Below are positions 36,748 through 47,084 of a stretch of DNA of 64,000 nucleotides, piece by piece. The stretch lies in contig JAIPEG010000002.1 in the NCBI GenBank assembly GCA_021737405.1, positions 124,001-188,000 of the forward strand, written 5' to 3'. The notes below the pieces were generated by a model. That model ran no database searches and was not told the origin of the DNA. It saw nothing but the letters and a program-made list of their open reading frames with translations. The position numbers and the translations under genes are program-made. Every line of letters starts with the position of its first letter. Position 1 is the first letter of the stretch. This stretch comes from Bacteriovoracaceae bacterium. Lineage in GTDB: Bacteria > Bdellovibrionota > Bacteriovoracia > Bacteriovoracales > Bacteriovoracaceae.

Positions 36748-38463
36748 GTGGCGTATCAGGTTTTGTCGCGCAAGTGGCGTCCAAAGAAATTTCAAGATGT
36801 AGTTGGTCAGGAGCATGTTACTCGCTCTTTCCAAAACACAATTTTGAAAGACCGTCTAGGCCACGCCTATGTCCTAACGGGAACAAGAGGAATTGGTAAA
36901 ACTTCAGTTGCAAGAATTTTTGCAAAAAGTCTTCGGTGCTTAAATCGCGAAGAAGATGCCAATCCATGTAATCGTTGTGAAGGCTGTAAAGAATTCGAGA
37001 CCGGCAGTTCCATGAATGTATTGGAAATTGATGGTGCCTCAAATAATAGTGTCGATGATATTCGTGAACTCGTTAATAATGTTCAAACACTTCCAACGTT
37101 TGGAAAATATAAAGTTTATATAATTGATGAAGTTCATATGCTTACGACAAATGCTTTTAATGCTTTGTTGAAAACGCTAGAAGAGCCACCCTCTCATACC
37201 GTATTTTTGTTAGCTACGACCGAGCCTCATAAACTTTTAGATACAGTATTATCGAGATGTATTCGTTTTGATTTTAGAAATGCTTCAGCCGAAACGTTGT
37301 CAGCTCATATAAAAGACGTCGCCGAAAAAGAAGGGATTAAGTTTCAAGACGAGAAGCTAATCGATATCCTGGCAAACCAAGGTAACGGCTCTTTTAGAGA
37401 TACGCTCTCTTTAATGGACCAGGTGTTAAGTTTTTCAGATGGGGAAATGATAACTGAAGAAATTATGTCGATTGCACTAGGACTGGCTAAAATTTCATCC
37501 ATTAAAAACCTATGCGAACACTTGATTCTCGGTGATTCGAATCGTTGCTCTGAAGCTTTTAAAACAATGCTCTATGAAAATGTAAGTATAGAAAATATCA
37601 CTCACGGAGTGCTAGATTTTCTTTATGAGTTAATTACAGAGATCGATAATCTAAAAGTACTAAATTTAACAAATGAAACGCTTAAATATATTGAAGCCTC
37701 AACGATAGATGAGATGTTTTGGATCTATGAGTCGTTGTCAAAAGACTTTTCATGGGCACTAAATTCTCAAGTTCCAGAAAAAACTATTAATATCATTTTT
37801 CAAAAACATGCCAGGCGTTCTCAGATACTACAGGGAACAGGCTTATCCATCGGCGAACAGTCAGAACCAAAAAAAAAAGTAGTGACGACAAATGAATTGA
37901 GCGTCGATGAAATTGTCCCAGCTCAAGAAAGCAAAACAATTATAAAAGAACCACTAGTTGAAAATGAACCAGTCGTCTTTAAGGCTGAGGTAGTCAAAAA
38001 TACTGAGGACTTGGAAGAAAAACAAGATCGTGGATTAGAAAAGACCTGGAACAACTTTGAACAGTTTCTAAAAATGGAGATACCGGCCATCTATGCAGAA
38101 CTTGAACAAGGAAATGCATTGGGAGAATTATCTCTAGATAGCGACATGGCCATAATGAAGTATGGTTTTTCTGGGGAAGCTAAGCTTTTTTATGAACACC
38201 TCGTAACTGGTGAAGGTAAGGAAAAAATTGAGTCATTGATGAAGATCTTCTTTGAAGTAAGTGGGGCTCAGGTTAACTTAGCGTTTCTAGATGATGAAAA
38301 AGTAGAAGAGGAGAAGTTTTTATCGAAATCCGACATTAGAGAAAACGAAAGACAAAGAAGTTTAGTAGAGAAAGAAAATAGATTAAGAACTCACCCTGTT
38401 ATACAAGAAGCAGAAAAATTATTTGGTAAACCTATAGATAGAATAAAAGTAAAAGAGGAGTAA
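36748..38463 (+). CDS. dnaX: DNA polymerase III subunit gamma/tau
   Basis: YQVLSRKWRPKKFQDVVGQEHV, GTRGIGKTSVARIFAKSL, zinc C-x-C cluster, DEVHMLTTNAFNALLKTLEEPP. Confidence 0.97.
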   Translation: MAYQVLSRKWRPKKFQDVVGQEHVTRSFQNTILKDRLGHAYVLTGTRGIGKTSVARIFAKSLRCLNREEDANPCNRCEGCKEFETGSSMNVLEIDGASNNSVDDIRELVNNVQTLPTFGKYKVYIIDEVHMLTTNAFNALLKTLEEPPSHTVFLLATTEPHKLLDTVLSRCIRFDFRNASAETLSAHIKDVAEKEGIKFQDEKLIDILANQGNGSFRDTLSLMDQVLSFSDGEMITEEIMSIALGLAKISSIKNLCEHLILGDSNRCSEAFKTMLYENVSIENITHGVLDFLYELITEIDNLKVLNLTNETLKYIEASTIDEMFWIYESLSKDFSWALNSQVPEKTINIIFQKHARRSQILQGTGLSIGEQSEPKKKVVTTNELSVDEIVPAQESKTIIKEPLVENEPVVFKAEVVKNTEDLEEKQDRGLEKTWNNFEQFLKMEIPAIYAELEQGNALGELSLDSDMAIMKYGFSGEAKLFYEHLVTGEGKEKIESLMKIFFEVSGAQVNLAFLDDEKVEEEKFLSKSDIRENERQRSLVEKENRLRTHPVIQEAEKLFGKPIDRIKVKEE

Positions 38464-38465
38464 TT

Positions 38466-38780
38466 ATGGCGAAGAATATGAATGCTCTAATGAAGCAAGC
38501 CCAACAAATGCAACAAAAGATGGCAACGTTACAAAAAGAATTAGAGTCGCGCGAGCTTGAGACATCAAGTGGCGGTGGAATGATAAAGATTAAAATAAAT
38601 GGCAAACAGGAAATAATATCAATATCAATAAACCCAGAGTGTGTGGATCCAAGCGATGTTGAAACTCTTGAAGAATTAGTTCTTACAAGTGTTAATCAGG
38701 CAGTTAAAGAGTCACAAGAAATGGTCAACAAGGCGATGTCGAAAGTTACAGGCGGCTTGAGTATACCAGGGCTATTTTAG
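38466..38780 (+). CDS. YbaB/EbfC nucleoid-associated protein
   Basis: MNALMKQAQQMQQKMATLQKEL, GGGMIKIKINGKQEIISISINPE. Confidence 0.93.
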   Translation: MAKNMNALMKQAQQMQQKMATLQKELESRELETSSGGGMIKIKINGKQEIISISINPECVDPSDVETLEELVLTSVNQAVKESQEMVNKAMSKVTGGLSIPGLF

Positions 38781-38787
38781 GACATTG

Positions 38788-39384
38788 ATGGAATTACCAG
38801 AATCACTAAAATTTGCCGTTTCTCAAATGACAAAGATTCCAGGCGTTGGAGAAAAAACTGCTTTAAGACAAATCCTAACGATATGTCGTTGGGACAGAGA
38901 GCAGTTAAATGCTCTTGGCAGAAGTCTTATAAATCTTGGTGAGTTAAACTGTTGTGTTGATTGTGGTTTCTATACGGATGAGACTCGTTGCCAGGTCTGT
39001 CAGGATGACTCAAGAAGAGATCAGGGATCAATTTGTGTAGTTGAAACGATTTCTGATTTTATTGCGATAGAAAATAGTAATACTTTTAAAGGAACCTACC
39101 ATATATTGGGGGGCGTTTTAAACCCTCTTTTAGGAGTGGGCCCTGATGAGTTAAGAATTCCGGAATTAGCAAAAAGAATAATGAATGAAAGTAAAACAGA
39201 AGTGATACTGGCCGTGAACCCTTCTGTTGAGGGTGATGCAACTTGCTCGTATATCAACCAAGAGATTCCAGATACTGTAAAGGTAGAGAGAATCGGATTT
39301 GGAATACCGATGGGTGGTAATTTGGAGTATTTAGATTCTTTGACTATCTCTAAGGCGCTAGAAAACCGTAAGAGGCTTGATTAA
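38788..39384 (+). CDS. recR: Recombination protein RecR (ORF track start 38785)
   Basis: MTKIPGVGEKTALR, zinc finger CCVDCGFYTDETRCQVC, TOPRIM ICVVETISDFIAIE. Confidence 0.95.
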   Translation: MELPESLKFAVSQMTKIPGVGEKTALRQILTICRWDREQLNALGRSLINLGELNCCVDCGFYTDETRCQVCQDDSRRDQGSICVVETISDFIAIENSNTFKGTYHILGGVLNPLLGVGPDELRIPELAKRIMNESKTEVILAVNPSVEGDATCSYINQEIPDTVKVERIGFGIPMGGNLEYLDSLTISKALENRKRLD

Positions 39385-39877
39385 TATGTCGATTTTGAAA
39401 AAACTTGAAAACCATTTCAATAACTTTAATGGCAAGGAAGTTTTAAAAGAAACAACGATCCTTGCTTTATCACACGATGGTCGGGTTTTTGGTCAACTTG
39501 GAAAAATTAAAAGCGACAAAGATATTCAATCTTTGGGAGCGCTATTAGTTGGAATGTGGCAAGCGTCTGAGGCCGTAGGTGAGTTTCTTTCCGGAAATGA
39601 TGAAAAGGATCTTATTCTTAGTTTTCAAAGTAGCGATAAGGGATTTTTTCTTTTAAGGCCCACTGAGAAAAATAAAGAAGTTTTTTGGGGAATCCTTTTT
39701 GAAAGTGAAGTAAATCCAGGAAAGATTAAATTATATGCCAAAAAAGTAAGAGAGTTTTTTGATAAGATTAAAATTATAGAATCAAAAGATATGGAAAATA
39801 TCCAAGACGGCGATTTTTTATTTAAAAATATTACAGAGGATGAAGTAGATAAGCTTTTTTCCTTTGCGGGGTTATAA
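39377..39877 (+). CDS. MglB-like roadblock/LC7 protein
   Basis: ILALSHDGRVFGQLGKIKSDKDIQSLGALLVGMWQASEAVGEFL fits the roadblock fold; directly upstream of the mglA homologue. Confidence 0.6.
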   Translation: MINMSILKKLENHFNNFNGKEVLKETTILALSHDGRVFGQLGKIKSDKDIQSLGALLVGMWQASEAVGEFLSGNDEKDLILSFQSSDKGFFLLRPTEKNKEVFWGILFESEVNPGKIKLYAKKVREFFDKIKIIESKDMENIQDGDFLFKNITEDEVDKLFSFAGL

Positions 39878-39878
39878 G

Positions 39879-40469
39879 ATGTCATTCGTTAATCACAATA
39901 AAAAAGAAGTTAACTGTAAGATTGTTTATTATGGTCCGGGCCTGGGAGGTAAAACTACCAATATTCAACACGTCTATAAAAAGACCTCCGGAGATAATAA
40001 AGGAAATATCATCAAGTTAAACACAGAGAATGAACGAACTCTTTTTTTCGATTTTCTCCCACTCGAACTTGGTGAAATTAGAGGATATAAAACAAGATTT
40101 CATCTTTACACCGTACCTGGACAAGTATTTTATGAGGCAAGTCGTAAGCTAATACTAAGAGCAGTAGATGGATTAATATTTGTGGCCGACTCACAATTAG
40201 AAAAAATGGATGCTAATCTAGAAAGTCTTGATGGCCTAGAAAAAAACCTAATAGAACAAGGCTATGATATAGAAAAAGTACCCTTGGTCTTTCAATGGAA
40301 TAAACGAGACCTACCAAATGTAACGTCTCATGAAGATTTAGAGGCCAAGCTTAACAAGTGGGGGGCACCTTCTTTTGGAGCTTCTGCTGTGAGTGGAGAA
40401 GGCGTGTTTGAGACGCTCAAGGAAGTTTCAAAACTAGTCTTGATGAATTTAAAGGGTGGATTATCTTAG
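39879..40469 (+). CDS. mglA: MglA-like Ras-superfamily GTPase (ORF track start 39864)
   Basis: MSFVNHNKKEVNCKIVYYGPGLGGKTTNIQHVY, FHLYTVPGQVFYEASRKLILRAVDG, QWNKRDLPN. Confidence 0.93.
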   Translation: MSFVNHNKKEVNCKIVYYGPGLGGKTTNIQHVYKKTSGDNKGNIIKLNTENERTLFFDFLPLELGEIRGYKTRFHLYTVPGQVFYEASRKLILRAVDGLIFVADSQLEKMDANLESLDGLEKNLIEQGYDIEKVPLVFQWNKRDLPNVTSHEDLEAKLNKWGAPSFGASAVSGEGVFETLKEVSKLVLMNLKGGLS

Positions 40470-41669
40470 AAGACCTAGGTAATTAAGAAAGACAATATGC
40501 GCTTCAATTAAAGCTTCTTGTACATAGTCAGAACTTCTTGTGCCAATGAGGTGATGTCCTTTTAAAATCCCTAAATTTATACCTTGAAAATAATCGGGAT
40601 ATAAAGCCCTTTCGGCATCGACAATACCATCATTAATGGATTGAGATTGAAAGAATAGCTTTGTTAGAACCATCCAGATATGACTTTCATACCAATTAGA
40701 TTCTAGAGCTAGGGCCGTATAAAACATATTACGGGGAAGAAAGGAAAAGTTTTCTTGAAACCATGATTCTTGGAATTCACTGCTAAGACTTTTTTGGAAA
40801 TCTTTAAAGAAAACATCAAAGTGGTTATCAAGTACTTTGTAGAGCGAACTTTTTTCAAAGGCGTGTATTTTATTGATGAGTTGTAAAACTTTGTGATTGA
40901 CTCGTTCACTCCCTAGAATCGGACTCGCTACTGTTGAAAGTCCACAAATATGTTCTCTAAAGTCTTGTCCATGCTCTTTTAGAAAATGAAGTGTATCAAC
41001 GCCACCTTTTGAAAAGGAAAAGAACCAAACAGGCGAATTGTTTTGTAGAAGTTTCTCAATATGCTTTTTAATCATAAGAGAGTTTTCTGCAGTATCCTTA
41101 ATTCCCGATGTGGGGCAATAATCAAAGTTAATATCATATGTATCTTTGATATACTTTGCTCCCCTTTCAAAAGCCGGAGTAGTGAAGATTTCATTTAAAA
41201 TACCGGAAACTAAAAGTACGGAGCTTTCAATTTTAGGAACATGAGATATTTTCTTATAAGTCGAATCTTGATGAGATATCTCAAAATCATAAAATATCGT
41301 TTTAAAAATCTCGTTATAGGTTGCTCTTTTGTAGCTGATAGACTTTTTCTCTCTAACTCGAGAAAGAATATATTGAGATTGTTCCGATCTTAAAAAGTTT
41401 ACCTTGTCAGAATAAGTAGGCTCAAATGGTCTTACTAGTCGAAAAGCAGACTTTGCCAACCAGGTTGAACTATTAAATAAACTTCGCGAAAGCTTTGCGT
41501 ATTGTTTTAGAGAGGGTTCATTTGAAAACTTTGACCATTGAAATTTAATATCTTCGATTGATGTACAAGCGGCATTTTCAAAAACCTGAAAACGCTTCTT
41601 TTTTCGATTAAGAAAGTCTTTAAGATTTGTTTTTTTGCTCAAATTATAATCACCGTATGCTATACTCAT
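40461..41669 (-). CDS. Hypothetical alpha/beta-hydrolase-like protein
   Basis: SVLLVSGILNEI, WFFSFSKGGVDTLHFLKEHG (nucleophile-elbow-like), HHLIGTRSSDYVQEALIE. Confidence 0.5.
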   Translation of the reverse strand: MSIAYGDYNLSKKTNLKDFLNRKKKRFQVFENAACTSIEDIKFQWSKFSNEPSLKQYAKLSRSLFNSSTWLAKSAFRLVRPFEPTYSDKVNFLRSEQSQYILSRVREKKSISYKRATYNEIFKTIFYDFEISHQDSTYKKISHVPKIESSVLLVSGILNEIFTTPAFERGAKYIKDTYDINFDYCPTSGIKDTAENSLMIKKHIEKLLQNNSPVWFFSFSKGGVDTLHFLKEHGQDFREHICGLSTVASPILGSERVNHKVLQLINKIHAFEKSSLYKVLDNHFDVFFKDFQKSLSSEFQESWFQENFSFLPRNMFYTALALESNWYESHIWMVLTKLFFQSQSINDGIVDAERALYPDYFQGINLGILKGHHLIGTRSSDYVQEALIEAHIVFLNYLGLLR

Positions 41670-41712
41670 AAACGCCTGGTGTTAACATTTATTATAGAAG
41701 GTTGAGAATAGC

Positions 41713-42561
41713 ATGGGAAATGGCAAGATTGGAATAATTGGTGGCAGTGGAGTCTATAATATTGAGGGAATTGAGCTCATTAATGAGCATGCTGTGGAAA
41801 CTCCCTTCGGAGAAACCAGTTCTCCTGTAATAGAGGCGCGTCTTGCGGGTACAGAATTCTATTTTATACCGAGGCATGGTAAAACTCACCATCTCTTACC
41901 AAGCGAAGTAAACTATAGAGCAAATATTTTTGCCCTTAAAAGTCTCGGTGTTGATTACATAATTTCAATATCAGCAGTTGGTAGTTTAAAAGAAGAGCTT
42001 CCTCCAAATACTCTCGTACTTGTGGATCAGTTTATCGACTGGACTAAAGGAAAGAGAGAGCGCTCTTTCTTTGGAAACGGTTTAATCGGCCATGTTAGTT
42101 GCGCTGACCCGATAGAGAAAAATCTACAAAGGTTATTGGCCGAATCATGTAAAAAGTGTGAGTTACCACACGCAATTAACGGCACTTATATTTGCATAGA
42201 GGGTCCACAGTTTTCTACGAGAGCGGAATCACAATTGTATAAAAGTTTCGGTGCATCTGTTATTGGTATGACCAATGTTCCTGAGTCATATTTGGCCAAA
42301 GAGGCCGGCATCGCCTATGCAACCGTGGCGATGGTGACAGACTTTGACGCCTGGAAAGATGAGCACTGTACTGTTGATGAGATTATGGCCGTAATGAAGA
42401 TAAATAATCAAAATGCCCAGAAATTATTATTAGATGCCCTTCCCCGCTTAAGGGAAAATAAATTTGATTTTGATAAACAAAATAGTATTGGTGTCATGAC
42501 GCCCAAGTCTAGCTGGAGTGCTGAACACAATAAATTATTAAAAACACTACTGAGTGAATAG
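41713..42561 (+). CDS. mtnP: S-methyl-5'-thioadenosine phosphorylase
   Basis: GKIGIIGGSGVYNIEG, FIPRHGKTHHLLPSEVNYRANIFALKSLG, CIEGPQFSTRAES, GMTNVPES. Confidence 0.94.
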   Translation: MGNGKIGIIGGSGVYNIEGIELINEHAVETPFGETSSPVIEARLAGTEFYFIPRHGKTHHLLPSEVNYRANIFALKSLGVDYIISISAVGSLKEELPPNTLVLVDQFIDWTKGKRERSFFGNGLIGHVSCADPIEKNLQRLLAESCKKCELPHAINGTYICIEGPQFSTRAESQLYKSFGASVIGMTNVPESYLAKEAGIAYATVAMVTDFDAWKDEHCTVDEIMAVMKINNQNAQKLLLDALPRLRENKFDFDKQNSIGVMTPKSSWSAEHNKLLKTLLSE

Positions 42562-43506
42562 ATGAATTACGGTTCACATTATAGTGTTATGAAAAAGGAC
42601 GTTTTAGATGTCCTTGAAAGAAGTTATTCAAAAGATAAAGAAATTATCATAGCAGATTTAACTTTTGGTGCCGGTGGGCATACTAAGGCCATGGCCGAGG
42701 CATTTCCAAAAAGCTCCATTTATTCATTTGATCAAGACCCCGATGCCATTTCTAATGGTAATGATTTTTTAACAAAAGTTGGCTTGAAAGAAAGAGTGAG
42801 TCTCATTGACTCTAATTTTAGAAACTTTTCAAATGTTCTTCCGGAAGAAATATTATTTGATGCCGTACTTTTGGATGCAGGAGTTAGCTCACATCAATTC
42901 GATACTGGTGAAAGAGGCTTTTCCTTTCGATTTGATGGTCCTTTGGATATGAGAATGAATCCAAATGAAGGAATTCCGGCATCGGAACTCTTAAATGGAA
43001 TGAGTGAGGAGGAGTTACGAAGTATCTTCATGTCGTATGGTGAGGAAAAGTTCTCAAGACAAATTGCAAAAGCAATCGTTGAGCGAAGAGAGCTTGAGCC
43101 TTTTAGTACGACAAAGCAACTTGAAGATGTTTGCTTTCATTCTTATCCCAAAAAATTACGGCATGGAAAAATACATCCAGCCACAAAGGTATTTCAAGCC
43201 TTAAGGATAAAAGTTAATGATGAACTCGGTGTTTTAAGTGATGTAATTGCTCAGGTAATTCCCAGGTTAAAAATAAACGGTCAGTTTTTGATAATAACGT
43301 TCCATTCCCTAGAGGACCGAATTATTAAACATGCCTTTAAAGAATGGGACGATGAGAGCTTTCCGATAGAAATTGTAACAAAAAAGCCGATTCTTCCATC
43401 GGCTGAGGAAATTTTTGAAAACTCACGCTCAAGAAGTGCTAAACTAAGAATAGTAAGACGAGTAAAAGATTGGCCGTCTAAAAATAAATACCCTAAAAAG
43501 GAGTAA
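42562..43506 (+). CDS. rsmH: 16S rRNA (cytosine-1402-N4)-methyltransferase
   Basis: HYSVMKKDVLDVL, ADLTFGAGGHTKAMAEAFP, LLDAGVSSHQFDTGERGFSFRFDGPLDMRM, FHSLEDRIIKHAF. Confidence 0.96.
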   Translation: MNYGSHYSVMKKDVLDVLERSYSKDKEIIIADLTFGAGGHTKAMAEAFPKSSIYSFDQDPDAISNGNDFLTKVGLKERVSLIDSNFRNFSNVLPEEILFDAVLLDAGVSSHQFDTGERGFSFRFDGPLDMRMNPNEGIPASELLNGMSEEELRSIFMSYGEEKFSRQIAKAIVERRELEPFSTTKQLEDVCFHSYPKKLRHGKIHPATKVFQALRIKVNDELGVLSDVIAQVIPRLKINGQFLIITFHSLEDRIIKHAFKEWDDESFPIEIVTKKPILPSAEEIFENSRSRSAKLRIVRRVKDWPSKNKYPKKE

Positions 43507-43509
43507 ATC

Positions 43510-43830
43510 TTGGCCACTACAGCACGAAGGTCAAAAGGCATTAACCCTATTCAAACGATAAAAAACGTCATTTTTTCTAATCAAGTGTTTCCGTTCGTTT
43601 TAACTTTCTTTGTTCTAGCATTGTTATTTGTACTTTTTCGTATGAAGGGTGTGGAGCTTGATTATAAAATAACAAGTGTAAATAAAGACATTGAAAAAGT
43701 TTTGTTAGACAATAAAGAGTTAAAGGCGAGGAAGGCTAGACTTCTAAGCGTGAAAAGACTTCGGAAAATGGCTTCAAAATATGAACTTAAGCAACCCAAG
43801 CAAAAACAAATAATTGTTCTTCCGGAATAA
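43510..43830 (+). CDS. ftsL: FtsL-like bitopic division protein
   Basis: Single TM then coiled coil; between rsmH and the PBP gene. Confidence 0.65.
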   Translation: MATTARRSKGINPIQTIKNVIFSNQVFPFVLTFFVLALLFVLFRMKGVELDYKITSVNKDIEKVLLDNKELKARKARLLSVKRLRKMASKYELKQPKQKQIIVLPE

Positions 43831-45738
43831 ATGGAAAAAAACTTACGCCATAAAGTAATATTTCTTTTTTGCTTTTTTCTCATGGGATTTTTTTTAATTC
43901 TTGGGAAGGCTTTAAAGGTGCAAGTATTTGACCGAGCAGAGCTAATTTCACGGTCAAGAAACCAAGTTTTTAGAGAAATTACAGTTTATCCAAAAAGAGG
44001 AAATATTTACGACCGTAATGGTAATCCCCTCGCTCTCAATATCCAGACATACAGTATCTTTACCATTCCCAAAAATTTAAAACATCTCAAAAGCTCACTA
44101 AAAGAATTAGCTCAGGCGATTCCCAAGATAAAGCTAGATGATCTTCTAAAAAAGACCAAGGGGCGGGATAGGTATACTTGGTTGGCGAGAAAAATTCGCT
44201 TAACAAAAGATCAAGTAGAGAAAGTAAAAAACATAAAAGGAATCTATATTGATTCCGTTCCAAAACGTTTGTATCCAAACCATGAAGTCGGATCTCAAAT
44301 CTTAGGTTTTGTTGGGATAGATAATGTGGGCCTTGCAGGAACAGAATATCTCTTTAATGAGGAATTAAAGGGAAAACCTAAGGTCGTAAAGTATGTCAAA
44401 GATGCAAAGGGACGACCTATAAAGTTTGAGTCTCAAGACCTCGGTCCAAGTGCCAAGGATATTACCTTATCGATTGATAAGGATCTTCAGGCTGCAGCCG
44501 AGAGATATTTAAAGGAAGCAATTGAAGAACACGAGGCCGATAGTGGCGGTTTTGGTGTAATGGATAGTACCACTGGGGAGATACTTGCCATTGGCAACTA
44601 TCCAACCTTTGATCCTAATCAGTGGCGAAGTGCTAATGGAAAATCAAGGAAGCTCTCTTTTGCGACAGATCCTTTTGAGCCAGGATCAACCTTCAAAACT
44701 TTCACTGTTGTATCCGCATTTGAAAATAAGATTGCTACCGCAGAAACAAGTTTTTATTGTGAAAGAGGTAGATTAAAAGTCGAGGATCATATCATTTCTG
44801 AAGCAGAATCTAAAAAAACTTACGAATGGTTAACGGTAGAAGAAATTTTAAAGTATAGCTCCAACATTGGAACAACTAAGCTCGCCTTTGATTTAACCTT
44901 TCCTAAATTAAAAAAGACCATTTCAAAATTTGGCTTTGGAGAAAAAACAGGCCTTGAAGTACCTGGTGAATCAAGAGGAATATTTACAGAAAAGGCGAAC
45001 GTATCACCATTAAGCCTCTCTAACATAAGCTTTGGACAAGGAGTTGCCACGACAGGTGTTCAGATGCTTGCAGGCTACTCAGTCATTGCCAACAAAGGCC
45101 TATATATAAAACCGACATTAATTAAGGGTGGTAATGAAACGGAAAAACACAGACCTTTAATCACTCAAGAAGTTGCTAAGGAAGTAGAACGAATTCTTAT
45201 TCAAGCCGTTGAAGATGGGACAGGCAGCCAGGCTAAGGTTCCAATGTTTACTATCGCAGGTAAGACTTCAACTGCTCAAAGAGTTGCTCCAGAAGGCGGC
45301 TATCGAGGTTATGTTTCTGGATTTATTGGATACCCGGCAAATGTAAAAAAGCCTTTTGTTGTTTATGCCTATGTTGAAAATCCAAAGGGGCGCTATTATT
45401 ACGGAAATCTTGTGGCAGGCCCTGTCTTTAGAAAAATAACAGAGTACCTTCTATTTAAAAATAAAGACTTTAGTAACTTAGCCTATGAGAACGACGAGAA
45501 TATCAACAAGATTGATACAGTTAAAATCAAACACTCCTCTACAAGGGTATTTTCAAAAGACAAGGTGCCAAACTTTATAGGTTTAGATAAAAGGTCTAGC
45601 TCCTTACTTGGGGAAAAATTACAAATCAATGTTCTTCACAAGGGAATCGGTGTTGTTTATGAACAAATTCCGGCCCAGGGCACTGAGTTTAAAAGTGGAC
45701 AAAAAATCATTCTAAAGTACCATCCGCCCTCACTATGA
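43831..45738 (+). CDS. ftsI: Penicillin-binding protein 3-like transpeptidase with C-terminal PASTA domain
   Basis: EPGSTFKTFT (SxxK), YSSNIGT (SxN), AGKTSTAQ (KTG-like), PASTA VPNFIGLDKRSSSLLGEKL. Confidence 0.93.
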   Translation: MEKNLRHKVIFLFCFFLMGFFLILGKALKVQVFDRAELISRSRNQVFREITVYPKRGNIYDRNGNPLALNIQTYSIFTIPKNLKHLKSSLKELAQAIPKIKLDDLLKKTKGRDRYTWLARKIRLTKDQVEKVKNIKGIYIDSVPKRLYPNHEVGSQILGFVGIDNVGLAGTEYLFNEELKGKPKVVKYVKDAKGRPIKFESQDLGPSAKDITLSIDKDLQAAAERYLKEAIEEHEADSGGFGVMDSTTGEILAIGNYPTFDPNQWRSANGKSRKLSFATDPFEPGSTFKTFTVVSAFENKIATAETSFYCERGRLKVEDHIISEAESKKTYEWLTVEEILKYSSNIGTTKLAFDLTFPKLKKTISKFGFGEKTGLEVPGESRGIFTEKANVSPLSLSNISFGQGVATTGVQMLAGYSVIANKGLYIKPTLIKGGNETEKHRPLITQEVAKEVERILIQAVEDGTGSQAKVPMFTIAGKTSTAQRVAPEGGYRGYVSGFIGYPANVKKPFVVYAYVENPKGRYYYGNLVAGPVFRKITEYLLFKNKDFSNLAYENDENINKIDTVKIKHSSTRVFSKDKVPNFIGLDKRSSSLLGEKLQINVLHKGIGVVYEQIPAQGTEFKSGQKIILKYHPPSL

Positions 45739-47084
45739 TTAATTCATTATTAAAAAAATCAATCCTGATAAATGAACCGAACTTAACGGGAATAACAAAT
45801 GTTATTCAGGACTGTGATGTAAATGATGTCTTAGTCATGCACTGTAAAAGTGAAAACCAGTTAAATGATTTAATTGAAACTCATTTACCTGATGACTTCC
45901 AGGGTCTTTTAATTTGTCCCTTCTCCCCAAGAAAAAAAATTAATTACCTCGTAAAAAATATAGATGATTTAAAGACAGTCGAAGAGGGCTTGATTGATCA
46001 CTTCTACCCTATCCCAAACAATATCTTACCCAAGATAATTGGTGTAACAGGCACAAACGGTAAAACAAGTGTTTGTTGGTTGTTGGCAGAAGTTTGTCGT
46101 TTAAATAACAAAAGCTCCCTTTATGCTGGTACTCCAGGTGTTTATTTAAATGGCACCAAGATGGAAAATACTGTTTTAACAACCACCCCTTCTTACATGA
46201 GTTTACGAAAATTGGTTTTTCAATATGGAAGTAGTATTGATTTAATCTGTATCGAAGTGAGTTCTCACGCCCTCGTTCAAAAGCGCTTAGGTAAGCTAAA
46301 GTTGGAGGCAGGCGGGTGGACGAACTTTACTCAGGATCACCTAGATTATCATGGAAGCATGGAAGAATATTTTGAAGCAAAGAGAAAGATTTTTGACCTC
46401 GTAATCGGTAAGAAAATTTACATACCAAAGGGTGACGAGAATCTAAGGAAAAAGTTAAAAGACACAAGCGCAGTTATTGCAAAAACGATAGAGGAATATA
46501 AAAATCTTTTAGTCTCAGAGGTTTTCAAGAAAGGTTTTCCTAAGTTTAATCTAGAGCTTGCCTTGTCGCTTTACGAAGAAGTTTTCGGTGACTTTGAAAA
46601 TAAGGACCTAAAATGTTTAACACTTCCGCCAGGAAGATTTCAGATTGTTCTAAAGAATGACAAAGTATTTATAGTAGACTATGCCCACACTCCCGATGCC
46701 CTTGGGAGCGTTTTGGAACAAGTAAAGTTCACCTACCCTCGAAAGAAAATTTTGACGGTATTTGGTTGTGGTGGAAACAGAGATAAATCAAAGAGGCCAC
46801 TTATGCGGGAGGCAGCAAGTCGCCTAAGTGATTTGGTCATTATAACTTCAGACAATCCAAGGTTTGAAGACCCAAATGAAATTATTGAAGATATTATGGT
46901 CGGCTCACTCTCAGGGGAAACGTTGGTAGAAGTCGATCGGGAAAAAGCCATTCGCTTATCAAATACGTTAACTGATAGTGATTGGGTAATATTGGTGGCC
47001 GGCAAAGGTCATGAAGCGTATCAGGAAATCATGGGAGTTCGGCATGATTTTGATGATGTGAAAAAAATAAAGGGTTTAACTTAA
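45735..47084 (+). CDS. murE: UDP-MurNAc-tripeptide synthetase MurE
   Basis: GVTGTNGKTSVCWLL, FTQDHLDYHGSMEEYFEAK, ITSDNPRFEDP (DNPR). Confidence 0.92.
   Translation: MINSLLKKSILINEPNLTGITNVIQDCDVNDVLVMHCKSENQLNDLIETHLPDDFQGLLICPFSPRKKINYLVKNIDDLKTVEEGLIDHFYPIPNNILPKIIGVTGTNGKTSVCWLLAEVCRLNNKSSLYAGTPGVYLNGTKMENTVLTTTPSYMSLRKLVFQYGSSIDLICIEVSSHALVQKRLGKLKLEAGGWTNFTQDHLDYHGSMEEYFEAKRKIFDLVIGKKIYIPKGDENLRKKLKDTSAVIAKTIEEYKNLLVSEVFKKGFPKFNLELALSLYEEVFGDFENKDLKCLTLPPGRFQIVLKNDKVFIVDYAHTPDALGSVLEQVKFTYPRKKILTVFGCGGNRDKSKRPLMREAASRLSDLVIITSDNPRFEDPNEIIEDIMVGSLSGETLVEVDREKAIRLSNTLTDSDWVILVAGKGHEAYQEIMGVRHDFDDVKKIKGLT

Noticed and set aside
45240-45300. KTST instead of KTGT in the FtsI-like transpeptidase
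   Set aside because: Gly/Ser variation at this position is known among penicillin-binding proteins; the SxxK and SxN motifs are intact.
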